The position numbers and the translations under genes were made by a program. Of a stretch of 64,000 nucleotides of DNA, positions 38,901 through 51,033 are shown piece by piece. Where the stretch lies: positions 1-64,000 of the forward strand of contig JAQGBZ010000045.1 of assembly GCA_034687125.1 (NCBI GenBank). The letters run 5' to 3'. The notes under the pieces are model-generated. The model had not been told where the DNA came from, ran no database searches, and was given only the letters and a program-made list of their open reading frames with translations. The DNA comes from Neelides folsomi (taxonomy: Eukaryota > Arthropoda > Collembola > Neelipleona > Neelidae). Within the stretch, counting starts at the first letter, position 1. The number at the start of each line of letters is the position of its first letter.

Positions 38901-40169
38901 TTTAAATACATATGTAATAAGTATGAGAAACGAAATAAGATTAGATTTTACCTTAATAAAGGGTTTAAAATAGAAAAACAAAGTGCTTTTTATTTAACTC
39001 AATTTCGGGCAATTCTTGGTACTTTTATTTGGTTCACATAAAAATGCTCTAAAGTAAAAATTAAGTTAATTTCTTTTTTGTGGAGAATAGGAAAAGGACT
39101 AGTAAAGAAACATGTTATGTATTTATATCTGTACAGTGTATGTATAGTATATTATGCATAGTATATTATGTATAATAAAAATGTATTTGATGCAAATTGG
39201 AGCTTGAGAGCCGGAAGCTGCTGTTAATAATAAAGTTCCATTATTGATCTATTTAAAGAACTCTTTAAAGAATGAAATCTCATGCTCGAATCGCTTTCTT
39301 TGGAGTTTCATGTTCAAGTACAAAGAGAAGGCAAAAGAGCAAAGAAATGCTCATTTTAATTCAAAGCTCACAAAGCTAAATATTGAAGTTTATTCTTCCA
39401 TCATTATTTACATATTATCATTAGTTTCATTAAAAGAACAAGCGCATTGTTGAAACGAGAAAATCATCATGTGGAATAAAAAAAAATTTTATTAATGTTC
39501 TGTTTGTCGTATAAAAAAATTATGATTAACTTTTCTGAAATTGGTACAAGTGTGTAGAAACAAAAGGCTCCTTCAGAATGAATAACATAGAGCATCTCCA
39601 TAAATAATAAAGTATTATGCAAACATTATAAATGTCAATACCACTTATAAATATTCTAAATGTTTAAACTTGACTTTCTTGACCAAAATGTGCATTTTTT
39701 GTTAAAATTGTACAAAATTGTAAAATTAAATATTTGGAGAGTCTAATGCCCGAAGTCACAATTTAAATTTTTTGCAGAATTTTCATAAATGCTAAATAAT
39801 AGTAAAGGGAATAATTAAATAGTAGAGTTTTGGAATGAAAAATTTTTGATACGTTTTAAAATTATATAATTATATAAATATGAAAATTAAAACACAATAA
39901 AAATTCACTTGTGTAATACTTTTAAAATCCGTCTACCAAATTAGAGTATATTTTAGCAACCTTAAATTTCAAGTTTAATTAAGCTTAACTTGAAAAATTA
40001 TGTGTAGGCGTGTAGGTAAAAACAATTTCGGACTAATCAAAATTTAACACGTTCGTTTAAATTCAGTTAATCTAAATATCATACAATAGTTCAAGCGAAT
40101 CAACCGATACTCACATCTCATCATCTCATATGAATAAACGCCTACTACTATTTCATTGATTAATCCAAA
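35918..40169. other. Convergent spacer, RpS6 and glucosylceramidase
   Basis: About 4.2 kb with no supportable gene. The part to about 38700 is mixed, with purine- or pyrimidine-rich runs (for example 37725-37860), which explains the Ser/Pro/Leu/Phe-rich open stretches there. From 38700 to 40169 it is plain A+T-rich DNA. No repeat or RNA gene stands out. Confidence 0.55.
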
Positions 40170-43100
40170 TTAACTATATAAAATTGTTTGCATAGATTTG
40201 GCAGGTATTGTTAATTGAATTGAGCCTCTATCTCTGTCAGTTAAAGACACCTTTGCTCCATATGACATCCTGAAAATAAAATAAAAAATAGTCAATTTAC
40301 AACTTACAAGATTAAAAAGTTAAATAACAAAAGTTCCCAGATTTAATTTTCCTCTTTGAATGTAGCTAAATAGATTTTCTATTGTCTTATCCAAGAAATA
40401 AGAGAATTGAAGTTATTAACAATGAAATGTATCGGATTGTCTCATGTAAAGTAACCAGGATTCTCTGGCATTCGAATTCGTAAATAAATAATTCATGACT
40501 TTGGCTCGAAAGAGAACCAAAGTTCAGACTCGATTTTTTACATTACATGACTCCGACGTTCTCAAACGAGTAGAATCGAAGGATAAAAGAGCATTCAGAT
40601 CTTGTTTTAATGCCCATTCGATTCATAAAATCAATTGTGACCTTCGACCCAAGAGCATTAAATCAGATAGGAAATAATATTAAAATTCAAATTGAAACCT
40701 GAAAATCCAAAATTGTTTATTGAGTGTCAAATTAAAATAATTTATAATATTGAATTATAAAATATAATGTACATATTTTCAATAGGTACAGACCGTATAT
40801 GATTCATTTATAAAGTAACATTTATATTTATTGCATTAATTATATTTTGATAGAAATCATTGAATAGAGAAAAAATAGAATTCAATTAATCCAACCGTGA
40901 CTGAATCTTACTTGTTGAGAAAGATGAGAACCGTTGAGTTGTTTGGAGTTTGAAATGCAATGTAATGAAGACCTCTCGGGACCCGAACTCCCGTCATTTC
41001 TATCCTTACGGAATCCGCCGGAACAAATTTGCTCACATGGCCAAACCCATAATAAATTGGCTGTTTGAAGAACTCATCTTTCTTTGGATTGACGATGATC
41101 GCAGCGTCGGCCGCCAACCTCGCCCAATTTGGTCCTCCTTTCATGTCAAGGGCCAAGTTCCAGTCGATCCATCCACTGACCCAATTTTTCATATCCTAAA
41201 TATTCAATTTTATATAATTAATTTTTACATGGAAAATTATATCAGGTATGCATTAATAAATAATCTACATAAGTAATATGATGTAATATGTTATTTTATG
41301 TAATTACATGAATATTGCTGGAAGCAATATTCCATTATACTTAAGTAATATTATTATTCACTTTATAAATTATTTTATTGGAAAAATTGTTAGAAAACAT
41401 TACCCTAATTATTGCTTCAAGATAGGATTCTCCTCTTCCCCAATTTCCGAGACTTACTTTCTCCAACTCCCACGGAAGGAATCCTGAAGGCATATTTAAA
41501 AAGCTATTGCAATATTTGTACAATTTATACTATTTAAAATATAATGCTTTTTATTCATGAAACTCAATACTAATAAGTATGTGAATAATTAAACAAATTC
41601 ACATAATAAAGCTAATTGAATAAACATTCTTTACCTTACTTAATATCTATGTAGTTAATACATAATACATTTGCATGTTAAATACGTAATTAACTTTAAG
41701 GGCAAATATATGTATCTGTTATTTCTAACAATAAGTAGGTAAGTAGAACATTCATATACCATATGTAGGTATATTAAATTGTACAATAATATTGATCTGG
41801 AGTTCATGCAATAAATCTTGAAATTAATGTAGGTCGGTGTGTGCTTGTAATGTATTAGATTAATTGAAGGTACGTGGAGAGTGAATTAAGGGATTTATGG
41901 TCGTTACGCGACTTTCTCTGTTTCCTCCTCATGTCTGTTTTGGACACTTCCACGTGTGGATGAGTTATGAAAGAAAGATGTGTATTTATGTATTTACCAA
42001 GGCACGCTTCCGTCTGCACGATGAAGACGTCTGGAAACTTTGCATGGGTTCGGGACAAAACTTCTGAGCCAGTGAGAAAGTCCAAGTACCAATGGGTTCC
42101 TATGCCGGAGACGTATTTTGACGAATCTTCGTTTCCTAAAATCTGCAGTCCCCGCAATGTCAATAGATTATATAGGAAAGTTTTGATTCAAACTTTTTAC
42201 TCGTAGTCAGTCACAGACGAAGAAGCATTGATTAAAAACACAAGTAGGTCTTTTATGACAAATTGACCTCAATTTTATGCAAAAGTTAGCTAACCAAGCT
42301 GAACGATATGAGAGAAAGAAATTAATTTGGATTTGAGAGTAAATAAAGTTCTCGTCTTTTCTAAAGCTTGACCTTGCAAGTTCTTAAAAACTTTCCTTAC
42401 CATGCTTCAGGGCTAATAAAAAAAGGTAGAGATTGAAAATTTTCTTTCATTCTAGTTATAATATTAAAAGAGTGAAGAGTTTTATTAATTCACCACTAAA
42501 GACCCATTAAAAATCAAAGCGAGGAAATTAGCATTGAAAAGTTTCTTTTAAATGTAATGGGAGTATTAAATTCTTTTAAAAAGTTTGAAATTCATACAAA
42601 ATTATTGTATAAAAATTTTAAGATGCCTCAGGCTGTAAAGAAAGAATTCCGATTGCATGTTTTACTTTCCCCTTTTTTCACCCGCTTTTCCCGTTTTCAC
42701 CCGCTTTTACCCGCTTTTACTTCTAATAGGTATGTTAAAGCATGAGAAAATTCTTTTTTAACAATGCGCTTTCTTTCAAGTTCACTCATTCCTAAAAAGT
42801 AATTTTTAATTAATTTAAAAAAATAATTAATAACGAACCTCTTTCGCCCATGTTGGAAGTGCCCCCTTGGAACGACCATGTAACAATAAAAGTTTAAATC
42901 CAGACAATAATTAATTTATGTTATTTTGCTCTACCTTATTATCGTCGAAAATAAGGATTTTAACGTCTTTTTCAGACTTGTAGTTTTGAATTGCCGGTCC
43001 AAGATGATTTGCAATCCAATTCCTCATATCGTTTGCCTTCCACCCCATGCAATTGAATGGGAATCCAACTACGAAGCCATTAAAAGGCTCGTTCCCTGTC

Positions 43101-46100
43101 GTGACACCCCAAATGTCCACACCAGATGAATCATAGTCTTTAAGGAACCTAAACATCATTCCATTAAGGGCGACCAGAAGAAAAAAACCTTCAAAACGAA
43201 CCTAACAAAATAGTCGGCCCAACTTTGGTAAAATTCCCGCCTGAGAGACCCGGCCCCGAAAAGTTTTTGGTTCGTTTTCATCCAAACAGGAGCAGACCAA
43301 GGCGATGCAACTAAACGAATCTTCCGACTGCCGGCCAACTTTTGAGCCATTCGAATAAACGGAATCTATTCAATTAATTCAAAGTGTTTTTTATACTCTC
43401 AAAATTGACAAAATTAGATTTTAAATTAAAATTATTTAGAAAATTTTACTTTAAGTTGATGATCTTCAGGTTGAAGAGCAAAACGTGTCAAATTGAGATC
43501 AGGTGTGAGTGCGTCGTCGTAGGTATACGGATGGGTGGAGAAATCAGTTCCGCCGATTGGAACTCTGCCCATTGAATACTCAATTCCTCCTTCACCAAAA
43601 TATGATCTAAAATAATATAAAAAATTAAGAAAATATTTCCTACATACCTTAGTATACCATTTATAATTATCTACTACTAAATAATACATTAATTTGAAGA
43701 TCACCATTTTAACTAAATTAAACATTTCGTTAATAGGTAATTAGCGGTAATTTAATACAGGAGTCATTGTTTACTTCATTAGGTGAAACTGTGCAGCTTT
43801 TGATAAAGTTCTAATGTTAATCCCCGCTGCATCAGTGAAGGCTCCACCGAATCCGAGTATTTTCTGGAACGTCCTTTCCCTCCGGACTTGGAAAGAAGAG
43901 GTTCGGGCGGGACGAGGAAAATCCCCAACTGAAATCAAACAAACCACCCGTCTTATCAAATTCCTAAACTAAATCAACTCCCTCAACTATTCCAAACATC
44001 TAACCATCTCCGGTATACAAGATCGGTATAAAATCTATTTCAGACCTTGAAAATACGTGCGTAATAAAGTAATAGTAAATCTTTACTCAAAGTCGATTTT
44101 TATACTTTTATTATATTTAGCCATACACTACAGCCATACATGTACTTTGTAATACAAGGAATCAACGTTCGAGAATCGTACAGATATATTTAGGAATTGG
44201 GATTGGGATGTTTTAAGAGAAATCCAATCATATAGGGAAAAAGTGTACATGATATGTACCATATGTATCGGTAAATACATTAAATGTATAAATAAGGATA
44301 TATTGGATCGGAATAAAAGCAGAGGTTCACTTGTCCATGTTGAGGTATATGAGCTATCAATACGCTTCAGATGTTTATTTGCTTTCCCCACGCGGTTATA
44401 GGGATTGATAGACAGATGAACATCTCTCTTTCTTTCCTCTGCAATCTCTCCTCTCACGATTACATTCGAATCTCATTATCCATAGTATAAAGTTTCACGG
44501 GAAGAATTCCATGAATTTCTCTCCGCAAGTTATAAAAACACAAAATACGAGATTCTCCTTTGATTCTTGGAACTTAACTCTGAAGCTTTATATTTTGATT
44601 AAAATCTTCCTTCGGGTTTTATAAAACCAAACTCCAAAAGTTTCAATCTCAATAGATACTTTTATGAACATTATGAATACACAAAAGCCCCTATCTTGTG
44701 ACAATACTTCTCTCCTTTAATTTTCTCTATTCTTGAACATATTTACAGATTTTTATCATTTTTGGAATATTTTGAGAAATTCTCAATCTGTTAAAAGAAA
44801 TGTATGCAGTAAATGTTAAAGAATCTAAATGAATGCAGTAAAGTGAATAATAAAATATGAATAGAAAGTATCTTAAAACAATAGAAAGTTTAACAATTTA
44901 ACTCTTAATATAAAATGGAGCTCTATAAGATAAATGAATTGAATCTTAAGTTTTTCAACTGGAAGAATGTGAAATTGCAAAATTTGCGTGAGCCAAGAAC
45001 CATTCTGATACTCGGATTAAATAATTTGTTATGTGTTGAATGGGAAATTGATTATACGACTGTTGTTGAACTGAACCTCCATGTAGAGTTTGAATTGTGT
45101 GGAGAAACCTCAATGAAAATAAATTATTTGAACCATGAGATTTAAATCACGTTGATTTGATGGGAGGAGAAGATTCTTCCCAAATCGTTTCAGATTCCTA
45201 TCAAGAAGGAGATTGCCTCTTACTCTCCTCTTAACAACTTTTCAAATTCACTCTTTCCTCATTCCTCCCCATCTGGCCCATCTCTTTCCTCCAGCCTCCA
45301 GATTTTCCTAAAATGAGGCTTTTGAGCCCATTAAGACACATTCATTCATATACGTGGTTTAAAGTTTTTGTGCCGCGGAATGGAAAATTTTTCCCAATTT
45401 GACAAATTGACTTGTAAGTGGGAGGGTCGAGGCCTTACGTTCGTTGAAGAATTCACTCAGGAAGAGTCGGCCTTCTCTTTGGGTCCTTCCGTCAATGGCA
45501 TTTTCCCTCTTCTTCTTCCTCTCCCCGAGTTCTCCATCAATTTCATTCTCTTCGTTGAATCTCCTCTCCGACTTTTCAAATCTTCCTCCTCTTTCGGATG
45601 AAGTGAAGAGGTAGAGGAGTCCAGGTTTAAGCTTCTTCGGAACCGAACTTTCATCGCAGTAGGTTGAGTTGCAAACACAGACAAAACTCCCGCGCCCAAA
45701 GTCCCTCCGGACACAAGGGTAATCTCCGCCACTGGTCACATCAACCCACCCTGGAAGGAAACAAAGAAGAGGGTTGTTGAGAACAATAAAATATACTTTA
45801 ACTCCCCACTTTCCGCCTCACAAAAAAACGGGAGGATCGATGGGAAGAAAGCGTGGGAGAGATAACAACGGCCTTGTTTTTGGAGGATCCTTTAAACCTC
45901 CCCAAAACTTCATCTTCCTCTGCCTTCAACTGCATTTCGATTTCGGCGGGAGTGAGGAATTCCAATAGGAATTGAACTACAATTATAACAACTCCCCTGC
46001 ACGATCCGTTCTCCTGAGAAGGAAACTTGGAGAAGATAAAAGAAAGTGATTTCCTTTCTTTAAATCACATTTTCCATCTTAAATTATGGATTTTCACTCT

Positions 46101-46691
46101 CATTGGCAAAAAACAACTTTTTGCATTTCCCTTAAAGTTCTTTATGGGCTAATATTTTTAATATTGAGTCATTTTACTACCATCAAATGGTCAATTTATG
46201 ACCCAACAACACAGTTTAAACTCACAATCAAAACTTAAAAGCTTTTGGTTGTTTGCATAGCTTGTAAATATTTTAAGGACATGTTTTATACATTATGTTT
46301 AAAAGTTTAAAAAATCAACAATATTGCATAAAAGCTACTGTACTAGAATATAGGATACATGTCAAAAATCACTAATGTCTATTATAGCACAAATCTATAC
46401 ACTTGCGAAAAATCAAATACATACTGATATAAAGGTTTATATAAATCTTGCTCAGTCAGTAAATAAACAGATATAGGTAAATTATAGGGTGAATTGAATA
46501 TTCTCTTATGCAATAAACTATTAGCATTTTTATGACTTATTAGTTGTTGATTTCAAATCCCCCAATCAATGTCAATTACAATGTAATAGATCATAATTCA
46601 TAGCATTAATTTTCATTTCTAAAATTGTAATAATGAAATAATTCTTACCATAAACAACAGCGAAGAACAATCCAAAATAGTGGAATTTCAT
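40170..46691 (-). CDS. GBA: Lysosomal acid glucosylceramidase (GH30)
   Basis: Eleven exons in transcript order: 46691-46649, 45750-45439, 43928-43775, 43606-43450, 43365-43202, 43148-42935, 42865-42839, 42142-41998, 41483-41404, 41195-40912 and 40269-40170. Phases close to 559 aa (human precursor 536). It hydrolyses glucosylceramide in lysosomes. Visible marks: a signal peptide starting MKFHYFGLFFAVVY; four N-terminal cysteines spaced as in the human enzyme (residues 27, 39, 41, 46, with CNSTYCD); FQKILGFGGAFTDAAG; acid/base Glu297 in TTGNEPFNG; nucleophile Glu402 in QTEACLG; HWYLDFL and GWIDWNLALDMKGGPNW. A charged insertion of roughly 30-40 residues lies between the ERGGRF segment and FQKILGFGG, at the end of exon 2. 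The exon 2 donor (GAAC|GTAAGG) is my choice; CTGA|GTGAAT, ten codons earlier and in the same phase, is possible. The other joins are supported by alignment with human GBA recalled from memory. Confidence 0.95.
42680..42718. repeat. 10-bp tandem repeat in a glucosylceramidase intron
   Basis: ACCCGCTTTT occurs three times exactly and once with changes in a four-unit run. On the transcribed strand it is a purine-rich AAAAGCGGGT array, about 120 bases downstream of the microexon donor. Confidence 0.85.
42839..42865 (-). other. GBA: 27-nt microexon of the glucosylceramidase
   Basis: CCAAG|GGGGCACTTCC opens the exon and AAAGAG|GTTCGT closes it. It encodes GALPTWAKE (residues 349-357), phase 0 on both sides. 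Human GBA has LLLPHWAKV at this place, between DDQR and VLTDPEAAKY. Without the exon the protein would lack exactly these nine residues, so the exon is well supported despite its weak pyrimidine tract and unusual donor. Confidence 0.88.
43929..45438 (-). other. Second intron of the glucosylceramidase gene
   Basis: About 1.5 kb between exons 2 and 3. I see no coding exon in it. The open stretches at 44128-44457 (-) and 44915-45145 (+) have no recognisable features. A missed small exon here could change the charged insertion at the end of exon 2. Confidence 0.7.
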
Positions 46692-48067
46692 GATGTTTAC
46701 CAGTCTTGTTTTGGTGCTTGCTTTAATAGAGTTTATATAATTGCTTATAATTTGTTCACTTTTATACAATTTGGTTATAATTTGGTTACTTTAAATATTA
46801 TACTTGATCCACTTTTAAAAGTAATATTCTTATCTTGTATCTTTCAACACTGAAGCATTTATGCCTATAAGTTCACAGTCTCCACAATTTAATTATTCGA
46901 ATAATTGTTTACATAAATATAAATAAAGGCACACGGGTTGTTTAAAAAGACCTAACCTTTAACTTGTAGACTTAACCAAAATAAATATAATTAAACTATT
47001 TTTATCAATACCCCTCAAATGTCAGGTCATGTAAAGAAAACTCAATAAAACCAAATAGGATTAAAATCTAATTAAAAAACGAATCAAAAATAAAATAATG
47101 TATAATAAATATTCAAATGAACGAAGCCACTTTGTGGAACGTGGTGAGTCCACGACGCGACTTGTCTTGTCTGCTGCCTCTCGCTTCATTGTCATTCTCT
47201 CTCGTGGGTTCATGTGGTGCAATTTTTGAAGGGGATTTGGCCATCGTACCTTGATATTGAAAACGAGAGCTTTTCGTCCCCTCTTCGAGGACGTCTTATG
47301 TCATTTACACATCTGCACACACACCCATATCATACATCCATACATAAGATAATAAGAAGCATTCATCCATATTCGCCCCACATTCGCCAGTTCGTGTACA
47401 CACGTTCTTCTCTCGCCGACCTCAGAAACAGGTTCCCTAATAATTGCAAATTCCCTCTCCCTATCTCAAATAACGTGGACTCAACAGAGAGTAAATCAAC
47501 GTAAATCTAAACATTCCAATATCATTTACTTATACCATACATCATACGGTGGATTTTACAACATGTACAGCTGCCGAATTGAGTTATCAGCTCAGCTATA
47601 ATGCTCCCAAGCCGATTATTGACTCGTCTTTTCTATGGATCAACTTTAAAGTTAATCGCAGTGGATCTCATTAATTAATTGCATTCTATTATGCACTCAA
47701 CGGGTGCAATTATCTTAACGCAGATATTTTCGGCCATCACGTAATATTCTTTAGAAGTATTCCACAATAATATATTGTAAATTAAATTCTTTAGTATTTC
47801 GTTTTATTATGCAATGGCGTGCAGGATCAAATGAACCAAAATTAAGCAATTGCCTTTATAATTCTTATTGGGATTCAATTTATAAAAAATTAAATAACAA
47901 GTTGTTTTTAGAAAAGATTTATTTGCGATTTATTATTTGTGAAGGAACAACATAGCGGTAATTTAATTTTCCTAATGATGGTTGATCATGAAATATAATT
48001 TTATTAATATTAAGCATTTATACAAGGTTCATTTTCCAATTGTATTGTTATTTTGAGGATAAACCAG

Positions 48068-48081
48068 TGCACGTGCACGTG
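48068..48081. promoter_or_regulatory. Double overlapping CACGTG E-box
   Basis: Two CACGTG cores abut at 48070-48075 and 48076-48081, the first inside a perfect TGCACGTGCA. Adjacent E-boxes could bind two bHLH dimers side by side. No nearby gene explains it. Confidence 0.4.
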
Positions 48082-49244
48082 TTCCTTTGTAGCCGACATT
48101 GAATTCATGAAGATAAAGATCAAACCTCTTTAAGTCATGGTTCGATTCTTTGATTTCCCTATTTAACGTGATATTACATTTTCTATTATTCCTCTTCCCG
48201 CATATCTTAAGCCTTGTTCGCACAAGCCGAACGAATTCCAATCCAACTAAAAGGGAAATAAAAAAAAGTGTTAATTATTACTTTGCAAATTATACCTCAT
48301 GTCCATTCAGCTGTGATCTCGTGAGCGTGCATACCTCAACCTATCTAAAAATGTACTTTAATGGAATGTTATGAAAAAAATACAAAGGGTGCAACGAAGG
48401 ACATTGGCTCCATCCATGAAAATGCAAACATTTTAAGATGCGGTGAAGAGACAAACTTAGCGCTTGAGAGATTTTAATTAATCACAACACTATTGAAAAA
48501 TATGAGATGTTGTGAGAATAGCGACTCGTAATATCAAATATCATTGACTTCATTGGTATACTACAGATAAAAGGTACGTGATGATAAGGTAAACAATAAG
48601 TTGAAAAAAATGTTGTGAAGAGCGTGTGCAAAGAAAATGAGGATAATGATGAGGTGAAGATTCACTGTAGTGAGTTTTACACAAGAGTGAAGGAATCGTA
48701 ATAAAAAATTGGAATTTTTTACTTTTACTGCTGGTTGATTAGTTTTTATTATCTATAGCTCTCACTTTCGTATAGTAATAATTTATGGTAATTGAAAATA
48801 AATCTCATTGATTTTGCAACTGTATTATCATTCTTGTTGGAATTTTTCTTAAAACTGCTTAAAACAATATTTCGCAAATCTAAGCATTACTTACAAATAT
48901 ATTATAAAACCATTAAATACGTATACCTATTACACAAGAGTTTTATGAACATTATGCTTTTAGCCTATTCAATACAAAGAGCCAAATACAATTCTAAAGC
49001 ATTCATAAAATCTAACCTCTAATAAAAACATGGGTCTTTCTTTCAATGTATGTATGTATGTGGTAAGAATTGAAGTTCAAGGGAAAATAAAACCAATGAT
49101 AATGTGTAACTATTTATGCATTACTGTAAATAGGATTTTTGAACTCATGAATTTTAGGATATGTTTCAAATAATATCAACTTGTATGTATTTTTTACAAT
49201 TTTTTATAAAAAAACCACCATACTAAATTAATTATTTAATACTA

Positions 49245-49396
49245 GGAATATTCAATTCAAAGTGAGCTTGGTTTCTATAGTGATGCGCTCCACACTATAT
49301 AGATTTTTATATAAAATCTATTTTTTACTTTCAAACAAACTATAGGCATTTTGTATAGCGCTATAAGAATTAAGTTCACTTTGAGTTGAATATTCC
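49245..49396. mobile_element. Fold-back element with TA flanks (MITE-like)
   Basis: The ends GGAATATTCAA and TTGAATATTCC are inverted and flanked by TA at 49243-49244 and 49397-49398. Arms of about 45 bp pair with a few mismatches, including CAAAGTGAGCTT against AAGTTCACTTTG and a TATAG/CTATA pair near an inner GCGCT. The loop contains its own near-palindrome around 49302-49322. It has no coding capacity. It is a non-autonomous DNA transposon-like element of undetermined family. Confidence 0.65.
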
Positions 49397-51015
49397 TAGA
49401 CATAAATTAAATTAGGTATAAAAACTTAAAAAAATGTCTACAGATGATTTAATGAGTAAGAAGTAATTAAGAAAACACGATATGTGTGACTTACACACTG
49501 CATTAAATATTTGGGTCGCTTCTTTCTAGTCAAGGTTAGTCGTAATAAATGAAGTTCATTGTATCGCTAGTTAAATGCTTATAATTTATAATGCTCAGGA
49601 CATTCATGTAAACTCATTATTATGTTCATAAGTAAGAACAAAATGTACGTACAGATAGTTTTAAATGAATAGAATGAAGAATGATAGAGAAGAAAAAGAT
49701 CTCATTAAACTTTGATGTTCTTGCTAAGATGAATGAGACGAATAAAAAATTTATAACGTCACTACACTCACGTTGGTTCTGGATAATTATTAGAAGAAAT
49801 TAATTGTCTGGTGTCAAAAAAAGAACAATCGAATTCAAAGAATTAACACACATACGTAACTAAAGTGTGATTATAAAAAATGTATAATTATTCAGAATAA
49901 TTTCACGGAACGACACATTGTATTTTACTCAATTTAAATAATCGAGACTTACGCATTCAAATCCAATAAAGAGTTAATCCGAAGCATATAGAATTTAATT
50001 AAAGCTCTTTGATAAAAGTTGTATTATGACACTTACTATACAAGATACGTTTAACCTTAAAAATAATATCACTTTTAAGAAAGTCAATATTTGCAATGAT
50101 TTGGGTAAGAATTTGTCAAGATTCTAATGACAGGTGAAATGTTTGTTTGACAAGGGAAAAAAATTCACGCCATGTGATGTGCAACCTTTGCGCTTTGGTT
50201 GTGTGTGGTAAGTTTACGTTCCTTTAATGTAAATTAAATTTTCCTCCAGGCAAATTCGATTCCTGTAATGACAATTCTCATTATCAATTTTACTTTCTTG
50301 GGGGCTCAAATATTTATTTCCTCATTACATTTAATAAATCAATTAAGAGAATGTCCATTGCATTGTTACAAAGGATTGGTAAATATTTGAGCTATATAAA
50401 AATGCTAGTATTTATATTCCAAGGTGGCTCTTCCTCGCTCTTGTCCACGATATTTATTCAACCAACTCCTGCCATTCCCACTTCACTCTTTGTGTACATT
50501 TAAAAAAGGCAAAGGTTGAAATCGTCAAATGAGAAGAGCAAACATAGAGGGAATCGACAATCTGCTTTTATCGAGTAGAACCATTAACAAAATTAAGCAA
50601 TATATTTGTTCAATTTTCTCATTCTCCAATGCAATGATCTATTTTATAACATTAATTCTTCTTCTCCTCGTGTTATTGTTATTGAACTTTTTTGCATTAC
50701 AAGTGTCTGTATCATATGCACTGATACATACATAGTTATTTGCATTTATGTAGGTAAATTGGATAATTGAGTGTTAGGTGGATTTTTTGTAGTAGAGATT
50801 AAACTTTGTGGGAGAATTTAAATGTTGAAAAAGAATGGTCGGTTGTTCGAAACAAAGTAATTAAATAGTAATTAGGCAAGTGAAAAGACATTGAACCATT
50901 CCCTAACAATCTGCATCTCTCAGCGTCAGTCAGCAACACCGGTTAAATGAACCTTAAGGCTTATTATCTTTTACCATCTTGTTTTCCTTCATCGTCATTT
51001 ACCATAAGGTATGAA

Positions 51016-51033
51016 AAGTATGAATTCATACTT
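51016..51033. repeat. 18-bp perfect palindrome
   Basis: AAGTATGAATTCATACTT reads the same on both strands, with no spacer. It lies in the gene-poor tract, and no function is evident. Confidence 0.8.

Noticed and set aside
41310-41332. 10-bp hairpin GAATATTGCT / AGCAATATTC
   Set aside because: It is short, inside a glucosylceramidase intron, and of a size expected by chance in A+T-rich DNA.
45368-45601. Plus-strand open frame opposite glucosylceramidase exon 2
   Set aside because: It is antisense to a well-supported exon and lacks features of its own.
48130-48160. tRNA-like GGTTCGATTC word
   Set aside because: No matching anticodon, D-arm or acceptor stem can be assembled around it. No tRNA gene was found elsewhere either.
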